Part shown: piece by piece, positions 33,118 to 42,600 of the stretch | How the letters are laid out: the number at the start of each line of letters is the position of its first letter | Position numbering within the stretch: the stretch's first letter is position 1 | NCBI GenBank assembly: GCA_015069095.1 | Contig: SVJH01000007.1 | Location: forward strand, 1 to 64,000 | Length of the DNA stretch: 64,000 nucleotides | Reading direction: 5' to 3' | Source of the DNA: Oscillospiraceae bacterium | GTDB lineage: Bacteria > Bacillota > Clostridia > UMGS1810 | Translations under genes and position numbers: made by a program | The notes under the pieces: model-generated | The model's database searches: none | What the model was told of the DNA's origin: nothing | What the model saw: only the letters and a program-made list of their open reading frames with translations

Positions 33118-36045
33118 TTGAAAAAAACTATCAGTATAATACTTTCATTTTTGATTGTTTTATCGTCATGTTTTGTTTCTTTTTCAAAAGAATCAACTGT
33201 CAATGACCTTCAGATGAATCAGGCTGTTGCGTATGGTGAAGTTTTAAGTGATATAATAGATAATATAAAAAAAGTAAGTGATGATGATTCTTATACATTA
33301 ACTTTCAAAGATGGAAATCCGTTTGGAATTTCTTATGCACGACTTATTGATTTTGATTCTTCGTCGGTTCCTGAACTTTTTGTTTTTTATATGACAGGCG
33401 GAAAATACAACTATGAAGTATGGTCTCTTGATGAAAACGGATATGCATTTCAACTTGTAAGCGAAAACGATTTGTTAAAATCAATTGATGCGAATGAAAA
33501 AAGCATTTATCTTACAAGCAGAGAAAATGGCGCGGAATTGGTGGTATATAAGACAGAAACAGATGATGATTTTGATGAACAGATAGATGTTTATACTGTT
33601 GAGTCTGACAAATGGAAAAATACAAAAACATATAAATTCGGTGTTGTTACAAGAGTAGATGCAGATGGTAATGAAGATGAGTATTCAAAATGTATTTCGC
33701 TTATAGATGGTAATGAAAAAGAAATTTCAAAAAGTGAATATGATGCTGTAAAAGGGCTATATGTAAACGATGCTTTTGATGAACTTTACAAATATAATTT
33801 TGCTGATAATGCTCTTTATATTTCAAAACTGAAAACTGATGTAAATCAGGCAGAATTACTTAACGAAATAGCGTCAGAAATCAACGCTTTTGTTAATTCA
33901 GTTCAAAGTAAAGCAATAGAAGAATATACATATACTGATGTTCTTGGTGCGTTATCCAACGACGAAAAAGCCTACATAACTTCACTTATTACATATTTTT
34001 CGCAAAAGGGATTGTCTGGTAATGTAAACACTTTAGATTCATATAGTGATGTAGTTGATTATGTAGCGTACAAAACTACATATTCTGGACAAGTAACAAT
34101 GCACGCCAGCACAGAAAGCGAAGATTATATTTTAGTAGATGTAAATGACATTGATAAAGAATTTGTGAAAAGGCTTGGCTTTTTGCCAAACGAAACGTAT
34201 TATAACGAGTGTGCGACAGGTGATGTATTTTCAAGAGACGGTTATTATCATATAAAAAGTACCGACTATAAAGAAGAAAAAATTTCTTATCAACCTCAAA
34301 AACTTTATAAAGTAAGTGATGAAATTTTTCTTGTAACTTTCAATGTATATGCGTGGGACGAAAAATCTCCGGTTTACTCAAAGGCAAATCCTGATTTATA
34401 TGTAAATGATTGGGAAGAAGATGTAAAAAATGGTGCAACTTTCAGTAAAACTGGATTTGCAATATTAGAAAAAACACCTTATATCGATTATCCGTATTTT
34501 GTAAGAGAAATGAAAGTCGGCGGTGTATATCCAAATGAAGAATATCTTACAAAGAATGCGTTGAAAAAGGCAAATTCACTTCTTAATTTTAATTATGTAA
34601 TTGGCGACCTTTCACTTGAAAGTATGGTTAGTGAAACCGAAAAACAACTTGTACTTTTAAAGAAAAACGATAGTTATGAAGATAAAGAAAAAATTGTTGA
34701 CTATATTGAATTTAATATAGAATCATATGTATCAAATACAGTTAAAGCAAAAAATAATACTGTAACACTTACAAATGCAACTTTGAGTAAGATATCAAAT
34801 GATATTATAGAATCATCAAAAGCATTTGATGATTTAATTTCAAAATACAGTATAAAACTTTCAAGACCGATTGAAAAAACGCTAAAGGTATTTGTACCAA
34901 ATGTATCAGCAAATAAATCAGTTGCAATTGAACTTACAAACGAAGTATTGTATACAAATGCAGATAAAATAAAAGTTATATTAGGAAATGAAAACTTTGT
35001 TTTAGAAGTAAAAACAGAACAACTAAAAAAAATAATAGGAAACAGCGGAAAATTACATATAAAAATAGAACCGAAAAAATCATCTTACTTAATTTCATTT
35101 AATTTAAACGGCAAAAAGGTAGATAAACTTGACGGAAGAATTGGATTTACTTTACCTTCAAAAAATGTTTATGATTCTGTTTATTATATGAATGAAGATA
35201 AAAAAGTTTCTGTAGGCGGGCAATATGTTAAAATCAAGGACGGTATCGATTTTTCAGCATTTTGCGCCGGTGAATATTTAATTGTAAATAACAATAAAAC
35301 TATTTCAGATGCAGACACACTTTCTGTAAATGAAAAAGATATGGTGAAATATCTTGTATCGAAAGATATAATGGAACTTTCCGGAAACGGTTTTAATCCT
35401 ACAGAAAGATTTACCAGATACGAACTTGCCAAAGCAATTGTAAATATCCTTCATTTACACGATTATGATGCAGAAGTTGATTTTATTGATGTTGATAAAT
35501 CGAATAATTATTATTTGTATGTTGCTTCTGCAGTATCTGGCGGATTTTTTGATGATATAGATGACGGAAAATTCAGGGGTAATCAGCCTGTTACAAAACA
35601 AGAAATAATGAAAATAGTTGCAAAAATTCTTGTAGACGAAAAAGGATATATATTAAATACTGAAACATCAGTCGGAGAGTTTTTGGATTATACAAGTTTT
35701 GCAGATCTTGAAATCAGCGAAGAAGAAGCATCACTACTGCTTTCTCTTGGAATAATTGACAATAATGGCTATATTCGTCCAAATACAGATTTAACACGCC
35801 TTGATGCTGCAAAGATTTTATACAGATTAAATAACATAATAAACAAAGTTCCTGATGCAATTTCTCCAACTAATAACAATTCAAACTCACAGTATGGCTT
35901 GATTGTTGGAATTTCAGTACTTGCCATAATATTTATTGCAGCATCAGTTACAGTTGTAATACTTATAAAAAAATCAAAAAAATCCAAGGTTAAAAAAGCA
36001 CTAGAAAAAACAGAAGAAAAAACAGAAGAAAAAACAGAAGAATAA
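33118..36045 (+). CDS. Large SLH-domain protein with C-terminal membrane helix
   Basis: About 975 residues from a TTG 9 nt after GTGGGG. The N-terminus is a signal sequence (KKTISIILSFLIVLSSCFVSF) that contains a weak lipobox (LSSC). A long unassigned region (about 25-730) is followed by three SLH-type repeats (about 738-930). Then come an Asn/Ser linker, a transmembrane helix (YGLIVGISVLAIIFIAASVTVVILI cut short here) and a basic/acidic tail ending in three EKTEE units. SLH repeats together with a C-terminal membrane helix is unusual. I recognise no catalytic domain. It is a single gene with its own promoter and terminator. Confidence 0.75.
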   Translation: MKKTISIILSFLIVLSSCFVSFSKESTVNDLQMNQAVAYGEVLSDIIDNIKKVSDDDSYTLTFKDGNPFGISYARLIDFDSSSVPELFVFYMTGGKYNYEVWSLDENGYAFQLVSENDLLKSIDANEKSIYLTSRENGAELVVYKTETDDDFDEQIDVYTVESDKWKNTKTYKFGVVTRVDADGNEDEYSKCISLIDGNEKEISKSEYDAVKGLYVNDAFDELYKYNFADNALYISKLKTDVNQAELLNEIASEINAFVNSVQSKAIEEYTYTDVLGALSNDEKAYITSLITYFSQKGLSGNVNTLDSYSDVVDYVAYKTTYSGQVTMHASTESEDYILVDVNDIDKEFVKRLGFLPNETYYNECATGDVFSRDGYYHIKSTDYKEEKISYQPQKLYKVSDEIFLVTFNVYAWDEKSPVYSKANPDLYVNDWEEDVKNGATFSKTGFAILEKTPYIDYPYFVREMKVGGVYPNEEYLTKNALKKANSLLNFNYVIGDLSLESMVSETEKQLVLLKKNDSYEDKEKIVDYIEFNIESYVSNTVKAKNNTVTLTNATLSKISNDIIESSKAFDDLISKYSIKLSRPIEKTLKVFVPNVSANKSVAIELTNEVLYTNADKIKVILGNENFVLEVKTEQLKKIIGNSGKLHIKIEPKKSSYLISFNLNGKKVDKLDGRIGFTLPSKNVYDSVYYMNEDKKVSVGGQYVKIKDGIDFSAFCAGEYLIVNNNKTISDADTLSVNEKDMVKYLVSKDIMELSGNGFNPTERFTRYELAKAIVNILHLHDYDAEVDFIDVDKSNNYYLYVASAVSGGFFDDIDDGKFRGNQPVTKQEIMKIVAKILVDEKGYILNTETSVGEFLDYTSFADLEISEEEASLLLSLGIIDNNGYIRPNTDLTRLDAAKILYRLNNIINKVPDAISPTNNNSNSQYGLIVGISVLAIIFIAASVTVVILIKKSKKSKVKKALEKTEEKTEEKTEE
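36003..36042 (+). repeat. In-frame 12-bp tandem repeat encoding KTEE units
   Basis: Three consecutive copies of GAAAAAACAGAA at the very 3' end of the SLH-membrane protein gene. Loss or gain of a unit keeps the frame and changes the length of the charged tail by four residues. Confidence 0.75.
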
Positions 36046-36081
36046 AAAAAACGCTCTATTAAAGGGGTGGTCTTAAGGGAA

Positions 36082-36121
36082 AAATATAACCGAGTGAAAA
36101 TAAATCACTCGGTTATTTTTA
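36082..36121 (+). terminator. Intrinsic terminator
   Basis: ATAACCGAGTGA, loop of 7, TCACTCGGTTAT, then T-rich. It follows the SLH-membrane protein gene. Confidence 0.85.
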
Positions 36122-36134
36122 TTACTTGAATATT

Positions 36135-36340
36135 GTAGGGGACGGCGCGAAACGACGTCCCGTTAAGCCTCCCTTGTGTAAAGGGCGATGTTTGCCAGTG
36201 GCAAACGCTTATCGCCGACCGAAGTGGAACGTAGACGGGGGACCACATTGGTGGTGGAGGGATTGTAATTATTAAAATTACTATAGACACAATCCCTCAG
36301 TCTCGCATTTGCTCGACAGCTCCCTTTAGGCAAGGGAGCC
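36135..36340. mobile_element. MITE-like non-coding repeat element
   Basis: The core at 36167-36340 has imperfect terminal inverted repeats of about 20 bp (GCCTCCCTTGTGTAAAGGG left; the complement of the right end reads GGCTCCCTTGCCTAAAGGG). An inner perfect 10-bp inverted repeat (GAGGGATTGT...ACAATCCCTC) follows. A GC-rich leader with GGGAC/GTCCC lies at 36135-36166. Base composition is clearly richer in G+C than the flanks, and no transposase is encoded. From memory, similar palindromic elements are frequent between genes in gut Clostridia. Together with the terminator it fills the 427-bp gap between genes. Confidence 0.75.
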
Positions 36341-36416
36341 TTTTTCAAAAATCCATAAGTCGCACCAACATATAGAGTGCTTTTTTGTCGAACGGAGTCA
36401 TAATAAAGGCTTTTTA

Positions 36417-36445
36417 TTGACAATTATAAATAATTGGTATAAAAT
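36417..36445 (+). promoter_or_regulatory. Sigma-A promoter of the metal-exporter gene
   Basis: TTGACA (36417-36422), 17 bp, TAAAAT (36440-36445), 28 bp before the start codon. Confidence 0.7.
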
Positions 36446-36472
36446 GATTATATAAACAACAAGGAGGAAAAA

Positions 36473-37318
36473 ATGCTACATATTTTAGAACATGCATTAT
36501 TAGACAGCATTAAAATTTTACCATTTATTTTTGCAGTATACTTTTTGATTGAATATCTTGAACATAAAAATAATACAGACATAAGTCATATACTGATGAA
36601 AACAAAAAAAACAGGACCACTCTATGGTGCTTTTCTTGGGTGCATACCACAGTGCGGATTTTCGGTTATTGCATCAGATTTGTTTTCAAAAAAATCAATA
36701 ACATTCGGTACACTTATTGCGATATTTATAGCTACAAGTGATGAAGCAATACCTATTTTGTTTTCTAACCCTACAAAAGCATATTTGGTAGCATTTGTTG
36801 TTGCAATTAAATTTGTAATAGCTTTAATAGCAGGATTTACTGTTGATTTTATTTTCAAAAATAGTAAAAAAACAAGTTTGTGTGATTGCGAGCACGACCA
36901 CCATCATTTTCACGGAAATTGCGAAAACTGTGAAGGTGGAATTTTAAAATCAACAGTTATACATAGTGTAAAAATATTTGTATTTATATTTATTGTTACG
37001 TTTATTTTTAATGCTTTAATTGAATTTATGGGCGAAAAAACTCTTTCGAACATATTATTTAAAGAAAGTATATTTCAACCGCTTATAGCATCACTTATCG
37101 GTCTTATTCCAAATTGTGCTGCATCTGTTATGCTTACACAAGGGTATTTGTCAGGTGTAGTATCTTTTGGCTCGCTTATAGCAGGATTATCTTCAGGTGC
37201 AGGCGTAGGACTTTTGGTGCTTTTTAAACATAATAAAAACGTAAAAGAAAATATGTTGGCAGTATTGGTTTTATACTTTATAGGTGCAATTTCAGGTATT
37301 GTAATTGGATTATTTTAA
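36473..37318 (+). CDS. Putative heavy-metal/arsenic-type exporter (ArsP_2-like, about 8-10 TM)
   Basis: 281 residues in two homologous membrane halves: each half contains a GCIPQCGFSV or GLIPNCAASV motif and a following helix pair with SFGTLIAIFIATSDEA or SFGSLIAGLSSGAG. This matches the ArsP_2 family of putative heavy-metal exporters. A loop between the halves (about 140-160) is very rich in Cys and His (CDCEHDHHHFHGNC) and probably binds metal. The transported ion is unknown; arsenic, manganese and other metals have been suggested for relatives. A 99-residue soluble protein gene follows at 18 bp. Confidence 0.8.
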   Translation: MLHILEHALLDSIKILPFIFAVYFLIEYLEHKNNTDISHILMKTKKTGPLYGAFLGCIPQCGFSVIASDLFSKKSITFGTLIAIFIATSDEAIPILFSNPTKAYLVAFVVAIKFVIALIAGFTVDFIFKNSKKTSLCDCEHDHHHFHGNCENCEGGILKSTVIHSVKIFVFIFIVTFIFNALIEFMGEKTLSNILFKESIFQPLIASLIGLIPNCAASVMLTQGYLSGVVSFGSLIAGLSSGAGVGLLVLFKHNKNVKENMLAVLVLYFIGAISGIVIGLF

Positions 37319-37335
37319 ATAAAGGAGAGATAAAT

Positions 37336-37635
37336 ATGGAATTGGAAAAATTATTAAAAAAACTAAAAAGGTCTGCAAGAAAGTTTGTAAAGAAAACAGT
37401 TGAAGTTTCAAATGATGCAATCGATTTTGGTAAGTGCAAAATTAAAATTTCAAGTTTAAACGGAAAAATAGAAGATAACTATTTCAAAATCGGCGAAGCA
37501 GTATATATGCAAAGTTTATCTGAAGACGAAGCAGATTCAACTCAGATAGAAGCATGGTGCGATGAAATCACAACTTGGAACGAAGAAATCGATGACCTTA
37601 AACAAATGATAAAAAAAGATTCGGAAAATGAATAA
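37336..37635 (+). CDS. Small charged coiled-coil protein of unknown function
   Basis: 99 residues, no signal peptide or membrane segment. Two helical stretches are seen (1-35, basic, KLLKKLKRSARKFVKKTVEVSNDAID; 60-99, acidic, ending IDDLKQMIKKDSENE) around a central KIKISSLNGKIEDNYFKIGEAVY element. That central element is common in short clostridial proteins that often carry a zinc ribbon, which is missing here. It is in one unit with the putative metal exporter and ends at a terminator. I do not assign a function. Confidence 0.7.
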   Translation: MELEKLLKKLKRSARKFVKKTVEVSNDAIDFGKCKIKISSLNGKIEDNYFKIGEAVYMQSLSEDEADSTQIEAWCDEITTWNEEIDDLKQMIKKDSENE

Positions 37636-37645
37636 CGAATTAAAC

Positions 37646-37680
37646 AAAAACGCAAGATGTATTTCTTGCGTTTTTTGTTT
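37646..37680 (+). terminator. Intrinsic terminator
   Basis: AAAACGCAAGA, loop, TCTTGCGTTTTTT after the small coiled-coil gene. Confidence 0.85.
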
Positions 37681-37717
37681 TTAGCAGATATGTGCTAAAA
37701 ATAAGCAGTTTTTTACA

Positions 37718-37746
37718 TAGACACAAATTGCTGATTTTGTTATAAT
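37718..37746 (+). promoter_or_regulatory. Sigma-A promoter of the GH20 gene
   Basis: TAGACA (37718-37723), 17 bp, TATAAT (37741-37746), about 20 bp before the start codon. Confidence 0.75.
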
Positions 37747-37764
37747 TATTATGAGGTGGTTTTT

Positions 37765-39636
37765 GTGAATATAAAATTTGCAAATCTTGATACGCGTTAT
37801 AAAAGCGGTATGGAAGAATTTTTAAAGTTTCACAATATAGATTCATCCAAAGATGGTTTTAATATTACAATTGAAATAACAGATGAAGAAATAATAAAAA
37901 TTTCAAAAGAATTTAATGAAATTAAATTTACATTAAACAGTTATCATCAGATTTTTCGCGCAATTTGTCTTTTAAAAGAACATATTGAAAAAGATAGTTT
38001 TGAAATAAGTGAAAAGTGTTATTTTAAAACACTTTGTGCAATGTTTGACGGCTCTCAGGCAAATTCACTTATGAATGTTGAAACGTGTAAAAAAATGATG
38101 CTTAATATTGCATCTATGGGCTATAATGCAATGATGCTTTACTGTGAAGATTGTTATGAAATAAAAGAAGAGCCATATTTTGGCAATATGCGTCCTAAGT
38201 ATTTTGAAGAGGATTTCAAACTTTTAGACGACTATGCATATTCGCTTGGAATTGAACTTATTCCGTGCATTCAAACACTTGGACATTTACCTGAATTTTT
38301 AAGACAGGATACTCATAAGTCAATGCGTGATACACCAAGTGTACTGTTGGTTGGCGATGACAGATCATATTCGTTAATTGAAAAAATGGTTTCTACAGTA
38401 AAAAGATGCTTTAGATCAAATAGAGTACACATCGGACTTGATGAAGCGTGGATGCTTGGAAGAGGGAACTATTTTAAAAAGCATGGCTATGTGAGTGCAG
38501 ATTTGATTATGAAAGAACATCTTGAAAAAGTATATGCAATTGTACATAAATATGACCTACGTCCGATGATGTGGGGCGATATGTTCTTTCGGGCAAAAAG
38601 CATGACAGAAGAGTATTATGACACATCAATTGTCTTTACTGATGAAGACAGAAAAGGTATTCCGGATGATTTATCTCTTATTTACTGGGATTATTACAGC
38701 ACTGAAGTTAAACATTATGAAGATATGATAAACAAAACAAAAGAACTTACAGACAACGTAATTTATGCTAATGCAATTGGCATAGGAAGGACTTTTGGAT
38801 ATTATCATAAATCAGCGTTTGACGTAGTAATTCCATCTCTTATTGCATGTAAAAATCAAGGTGTAAAAGAAGTACTTGCAACGGCGTGGGGCGATAATAA
38901 CCGCGAAAGCAGTTTCTTTAACGCGCTTATTGGGCTTCAGCTTTATGCGGAACATATGTATCATGAAAATCCTGACGAAGATTTTTTGAAAAAACAGTTT
39001 AAACTATGCACAGATTGTGATTATACTTCGTTTGAAAATATAAAATATCTTGATTGTGCAAAAGATTATAACGGAAATAACGATGATAACATTTCACTTT
39101 CAAGAGTGTTTATGTGGCAGGATATTTTGCTTCCGCTTTGTGATGCGGATTTAGGAGATTTCGATTTTTATGAGCATTATAGAAAACTTGAAATCGAATA
39201 TAAAGAGTACGCAATTAAAAATCCAAAACATTCAACTATATTTGAGTTTTACTCTGAACTTGCAAAAGTTTTGAAAGTTAAAGCAAATATATCAAGAGAT
39301 ATAGCAAAAGCGTATTATAAAAACGATATTGAAAAACTAAAGAATCTAAAAGATACTGTGCTTCCAAAACTTTATGACGATGTTTTATCACTTAGAAAAG
39401 CGCATAAAAAGTATCATAGACAGGAGTACAAACCTATCGGTTGGGAAATCTTAGATATAAGATACGGCGGAGTACTTATGAGAATTGATACAGCGATAGA
39501 AAGAATTGCTGATTTTACAGATGGAAAAATAAATAAGATTGATGAACTTGATGAAAAACGTCTAAGTTTTACAGGAAAAGGTAAATTAAGACGTGGCATT
39601 GAGTACAGAGATATATGCAGCGCAAGTTCGCTATAA
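37765..39636 (+). CDS. GH20 beta-N-acetylhexosaminidase, GcnA-like
   Basis: About 623 residues from a GTG after GAGGTGG. A short N-terminal beta domain (1-95) leads to the GH20 TIM barrel (about 95-400; NIASMGYNAMMLYCEDCY, IPCIQTLGHL) with the catalytic pair D226-E227 in HIGLDEAWMLGRG. A helical C-terminal domain follows. There is no signal peptide. Length and cytosolic form fit the GcnA-like branch, which removes terminal GlcNAc or GalNAc from imported glycans. It is followed at 20 bp by the secreted GH30 gene, so both may serve one glycan. Confidence 0.85.
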   Translation: MNIKFANLDTRYKSGMEEFLKFHNIDSSKDGFNITIEITDEEIIKISKEFNEIKFTLNSYHQIFRAICLLKEHIEKDSFEISEKCYFKTLCAMFDGSQANSLMNVETCKKMMLNIASMGYNAMMLYCEDCYEIKEEPYFGNMRPKYFEEDFKLLDDYAYSLGIELIPCIQTLGHLPEFLRQDTHKSMRDTPSVLLVGDDRSYSLIEKMVSTVKRCFRSNRVHIGLDEAWMLGRGNYFKKHGYVSADLIMKEHLEKVYAIVHKYDLRPMMWGDMFFRAKSMTEEYYDTSIVFTDEDRKGIPDDLSLIYWDYYSTEVKHYEDMINKTKELTDNVIYANAIGIGRTFGYYHKSAFDVVIPSLIACKNQGVKEVLATAWGDNNRESSFFNALIGLQLYAEHMYHENPDEDFLKKQFKLCTDCDYTSFENIKYLDCAKDYNGNNDDNISLSRVFMWQDILLPLCDADLGDFDFYEHYRKLEIEYKEYAIKNPKHSTIFEFYSELAKVLKVKANISRDIAKAYYKNDIEKLKNLKDTVLPKLYDDVLSLRKAHKKYHRQEYKPIGWEILDIRYGGVLMRIDTAIERIADFTDGKINKIDELDEKRLSFTGKGKLRRGIEYRDICSASSL

Positions 39637-39655
39637 TAAAAGGAGGAAGTAAAAA

Positions 39656-42600
39656 ATGAAAAAATTTATCAGTTTGCTTATTGCTTTAGCAATGATAATG
39701 TCGATGTTTATTGTAACACCTGTTTTTGCAGATAATACAAAAACAATGAATTTTGACAATGTTACATCATTTGAAAAAGACAAAGACTATATCATTGGTG
39801 GTCAAGGATATAAAGGCACAATCGAAGCAACAAGCGAAAAAGACCACACAAGTGGCACAGGAAAAAGTATTGTAATGCGAGACAGAACAGGTTCTACACA
39901 ACGAATCAAATTTGTAAATGCAATTGACTCATCAATGCTTAACAAAAAAGTAAAAGTTTCTGCTTATGTTTTAAGTGATACAGAAACAAAACTTGCATTT
40001 GGTGTATATTCTGCTACAGGCACAAAATATGCATTTGAAGCATATGCAATTAAATACTTTAATGTTAAAGCGGATGAATGGACACGCTTTGAACTTGAAT
40101 TTGACTATAATGATGCAATTGCAAACCAAATTGGTGTTGCACAGGAAAAAGAAGCATCATCCAGTCCTGTTGCAAAAACAATTTATATTGATGATATAAC
40201 AATTGAAGAAGTAGACGGTACAACACAAGTTATACCTGAAACACCAAAAACAGAAGAAAAACCTTCAGCGCCAAAATATCAAACAGAAACTGAAATTTCT
40301 CTTGATTTTGATAATACAACAGAATTTGTCAATAATGTAGATTATCTAAAAGGCGGCGGATATAACGGCACACCTGAAATTACAAGCGAAAAAGACCATA
40401 CAAGCGGCACAGGAAAAAGTGTTAAATTTGCCGGAAGAGAAAAAGATTATTATCGCTTGAAATTTAAAGATGTAATTACTCCTGCAATGAAAGGTAAAAC
40501 TCTTACACTTAGTGCATGGGTTTATACAGAAGTTGATGCAAGAGTTTCTATCGGTGCGTATGGTGATGTAAATACGACATATGCATCAAAACCAATAGTA
40601 TTTAAAGCATATGACATCAAAGCAAATGAATGGACACAAATTTATACAACATACACTCATAACGATGACATAGTAACTCAACTTGGTATCGGTCAGGAAA
40701 ATTTTGCAGGTGAAATTGCCAAAACTATATACATAGACGATATTAAAATAGGCACAGATATAGAAGTTCCAAAAGAAGAAATTGTTTTAAAAACTGAAAA
40801 CTTAATCACATTTGACGATGTTTCAACACCTGCTGAAGCCAAAGTTGAAGTTGGAGGCGGTGCAGTTTTAAAACATTTTTATATTACAGATAAAGCCGCA
40901 TACGGCATAGGCGGCAAATCTCTTCTTATGTCAGAAAGAAACTTTACATATGCAAGAGCAAAATTTATGAGTGCTTTTGATAATCTTCCACAGGAAAAAG
41001 GCACAAAGTACCATATTTCTATGATGGTAATGGTAGCAGACGAATCTCCTGTTGATTCAGGACAGTTTACAATTGGTGTAATTGACTTTTTAGGCTCTCC
41101 AGGAAATGGTAAAGAGTATGATTTCGATAAAAACTACAACTACACAATCAAAAAAGGTGAATGGACAAAAGTAGAACGAACATTTACTCATGAGGGAGAA
41201 CAAGTTTATGGTGTTTCTCTTGACCAGACAGGCGTTCCTGGTGTTGAACACGAAATCATTTCAGTAAAAGATATGTACGTTGATAACGTTTGCGTAAAAG
41301 TATCTGATGAAGTTCCTCCTGTTCAGCCAGTTCTTACAACAGAAGAACTTGTAAATTTAGCAAATCTTGGTGTTCAGGTGTTTATTGATAATCAGAGACT
41401 TATTTTCGGTAGCGATAAAACTCCTGAAATTATAAACGGAAGAACACTTGTACCGCTTAGAAAAATATTTGAAAAACTTGGAACAAGCGTATACTGGGAC
41501 GGTGCAACAAGCACAGTTACAGGAAAAAGAGGAAACAAAGAAATAAAACTTACAATAGGGGATACAACAGCGTATATCGACGGAAATCCTATTACACTTG
41601 ATGTTCCTGCACAGATTTTAGAAGGAAGAACTATGGTTCCTGTAAGATTTATTGCAGAAAGTTTAGGATGTGAAGTTGGCTGGACTGAAAAATCAAAAAG
41701 AGTTGATATTACATCACCTGAAAAAGTAAACGAAATCAATATTTATGCAGATAATAAATATCAGGAAATTTACGGATTTGGTGCTTCTGCAAACCATAAT
41801 GCCGGATACATTATGAATTCTTCAAAAGAAATGCAGGAAAAAACAATGAAGGCGCTATTTGACTTGAATGAAGGTATCGGTCTTAACATTATGCGTCTTG
41901 AAGTAAATCCGTTTACAAAAGGTAAAGATAAATCAAACCTTGTAGATGAATTCCAGATTACAATTAACCCTGCTAAAGACGTATGGGATATGGATGCTGA
42001 TACTCATCAGATCTGGTATGCAAATGAAGCAGAAAAATACAATCCTAATATGATTTACCTTGCATCTCCTTGGAGCCCTCCATCATGGATGAAAGTAAAT
42101 GACAGTGTTATCGGCAAAACAGAACTTCCTAATGAACTTGCAAAAGAACATTATGATGATTATGCAACATATCTTGCAAAATGGACAAAATACTACACAG
42201 AAAACTTAGGTTTTGATATAAAATGGGTATCTGTTCAGAACGAACCTGACGGAAGTACACAATATGCTTCTTGTGAATATTCTGACCTTCAGATGGTAGA
42301 AGTTGCAAGAAAAGTAATGCAAAAATTCAAGGATGAAGGAATAAAAGCACTTGTTGGTCTTCCTGAAAGTTCAACACTTATAAGCACAAATACTTATTTA
42401 AAACAGATTGAAAAAAATTCTCCTGATTTCCTTGATGAAATGCAGGTTATCTTAGCACACAGTTATTCTTACTCAAACACAAACCTTGATTCAACAAATA
42501 TGGAAAGATTCAACGTTCCGCTTCTTCAGACAGAAAAGAATGACGGACCAAGTGTTAAACGTGTTAACAATAACGATAAATTGTTAAAATACTCAAACGA

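Noticed and set aside
36163-36423. 86-codon frame in the MITE-like element
   Set aside because: It follows the inverted repeats and GC-rich element, with no ribosome-binding site; a repeat artefact.
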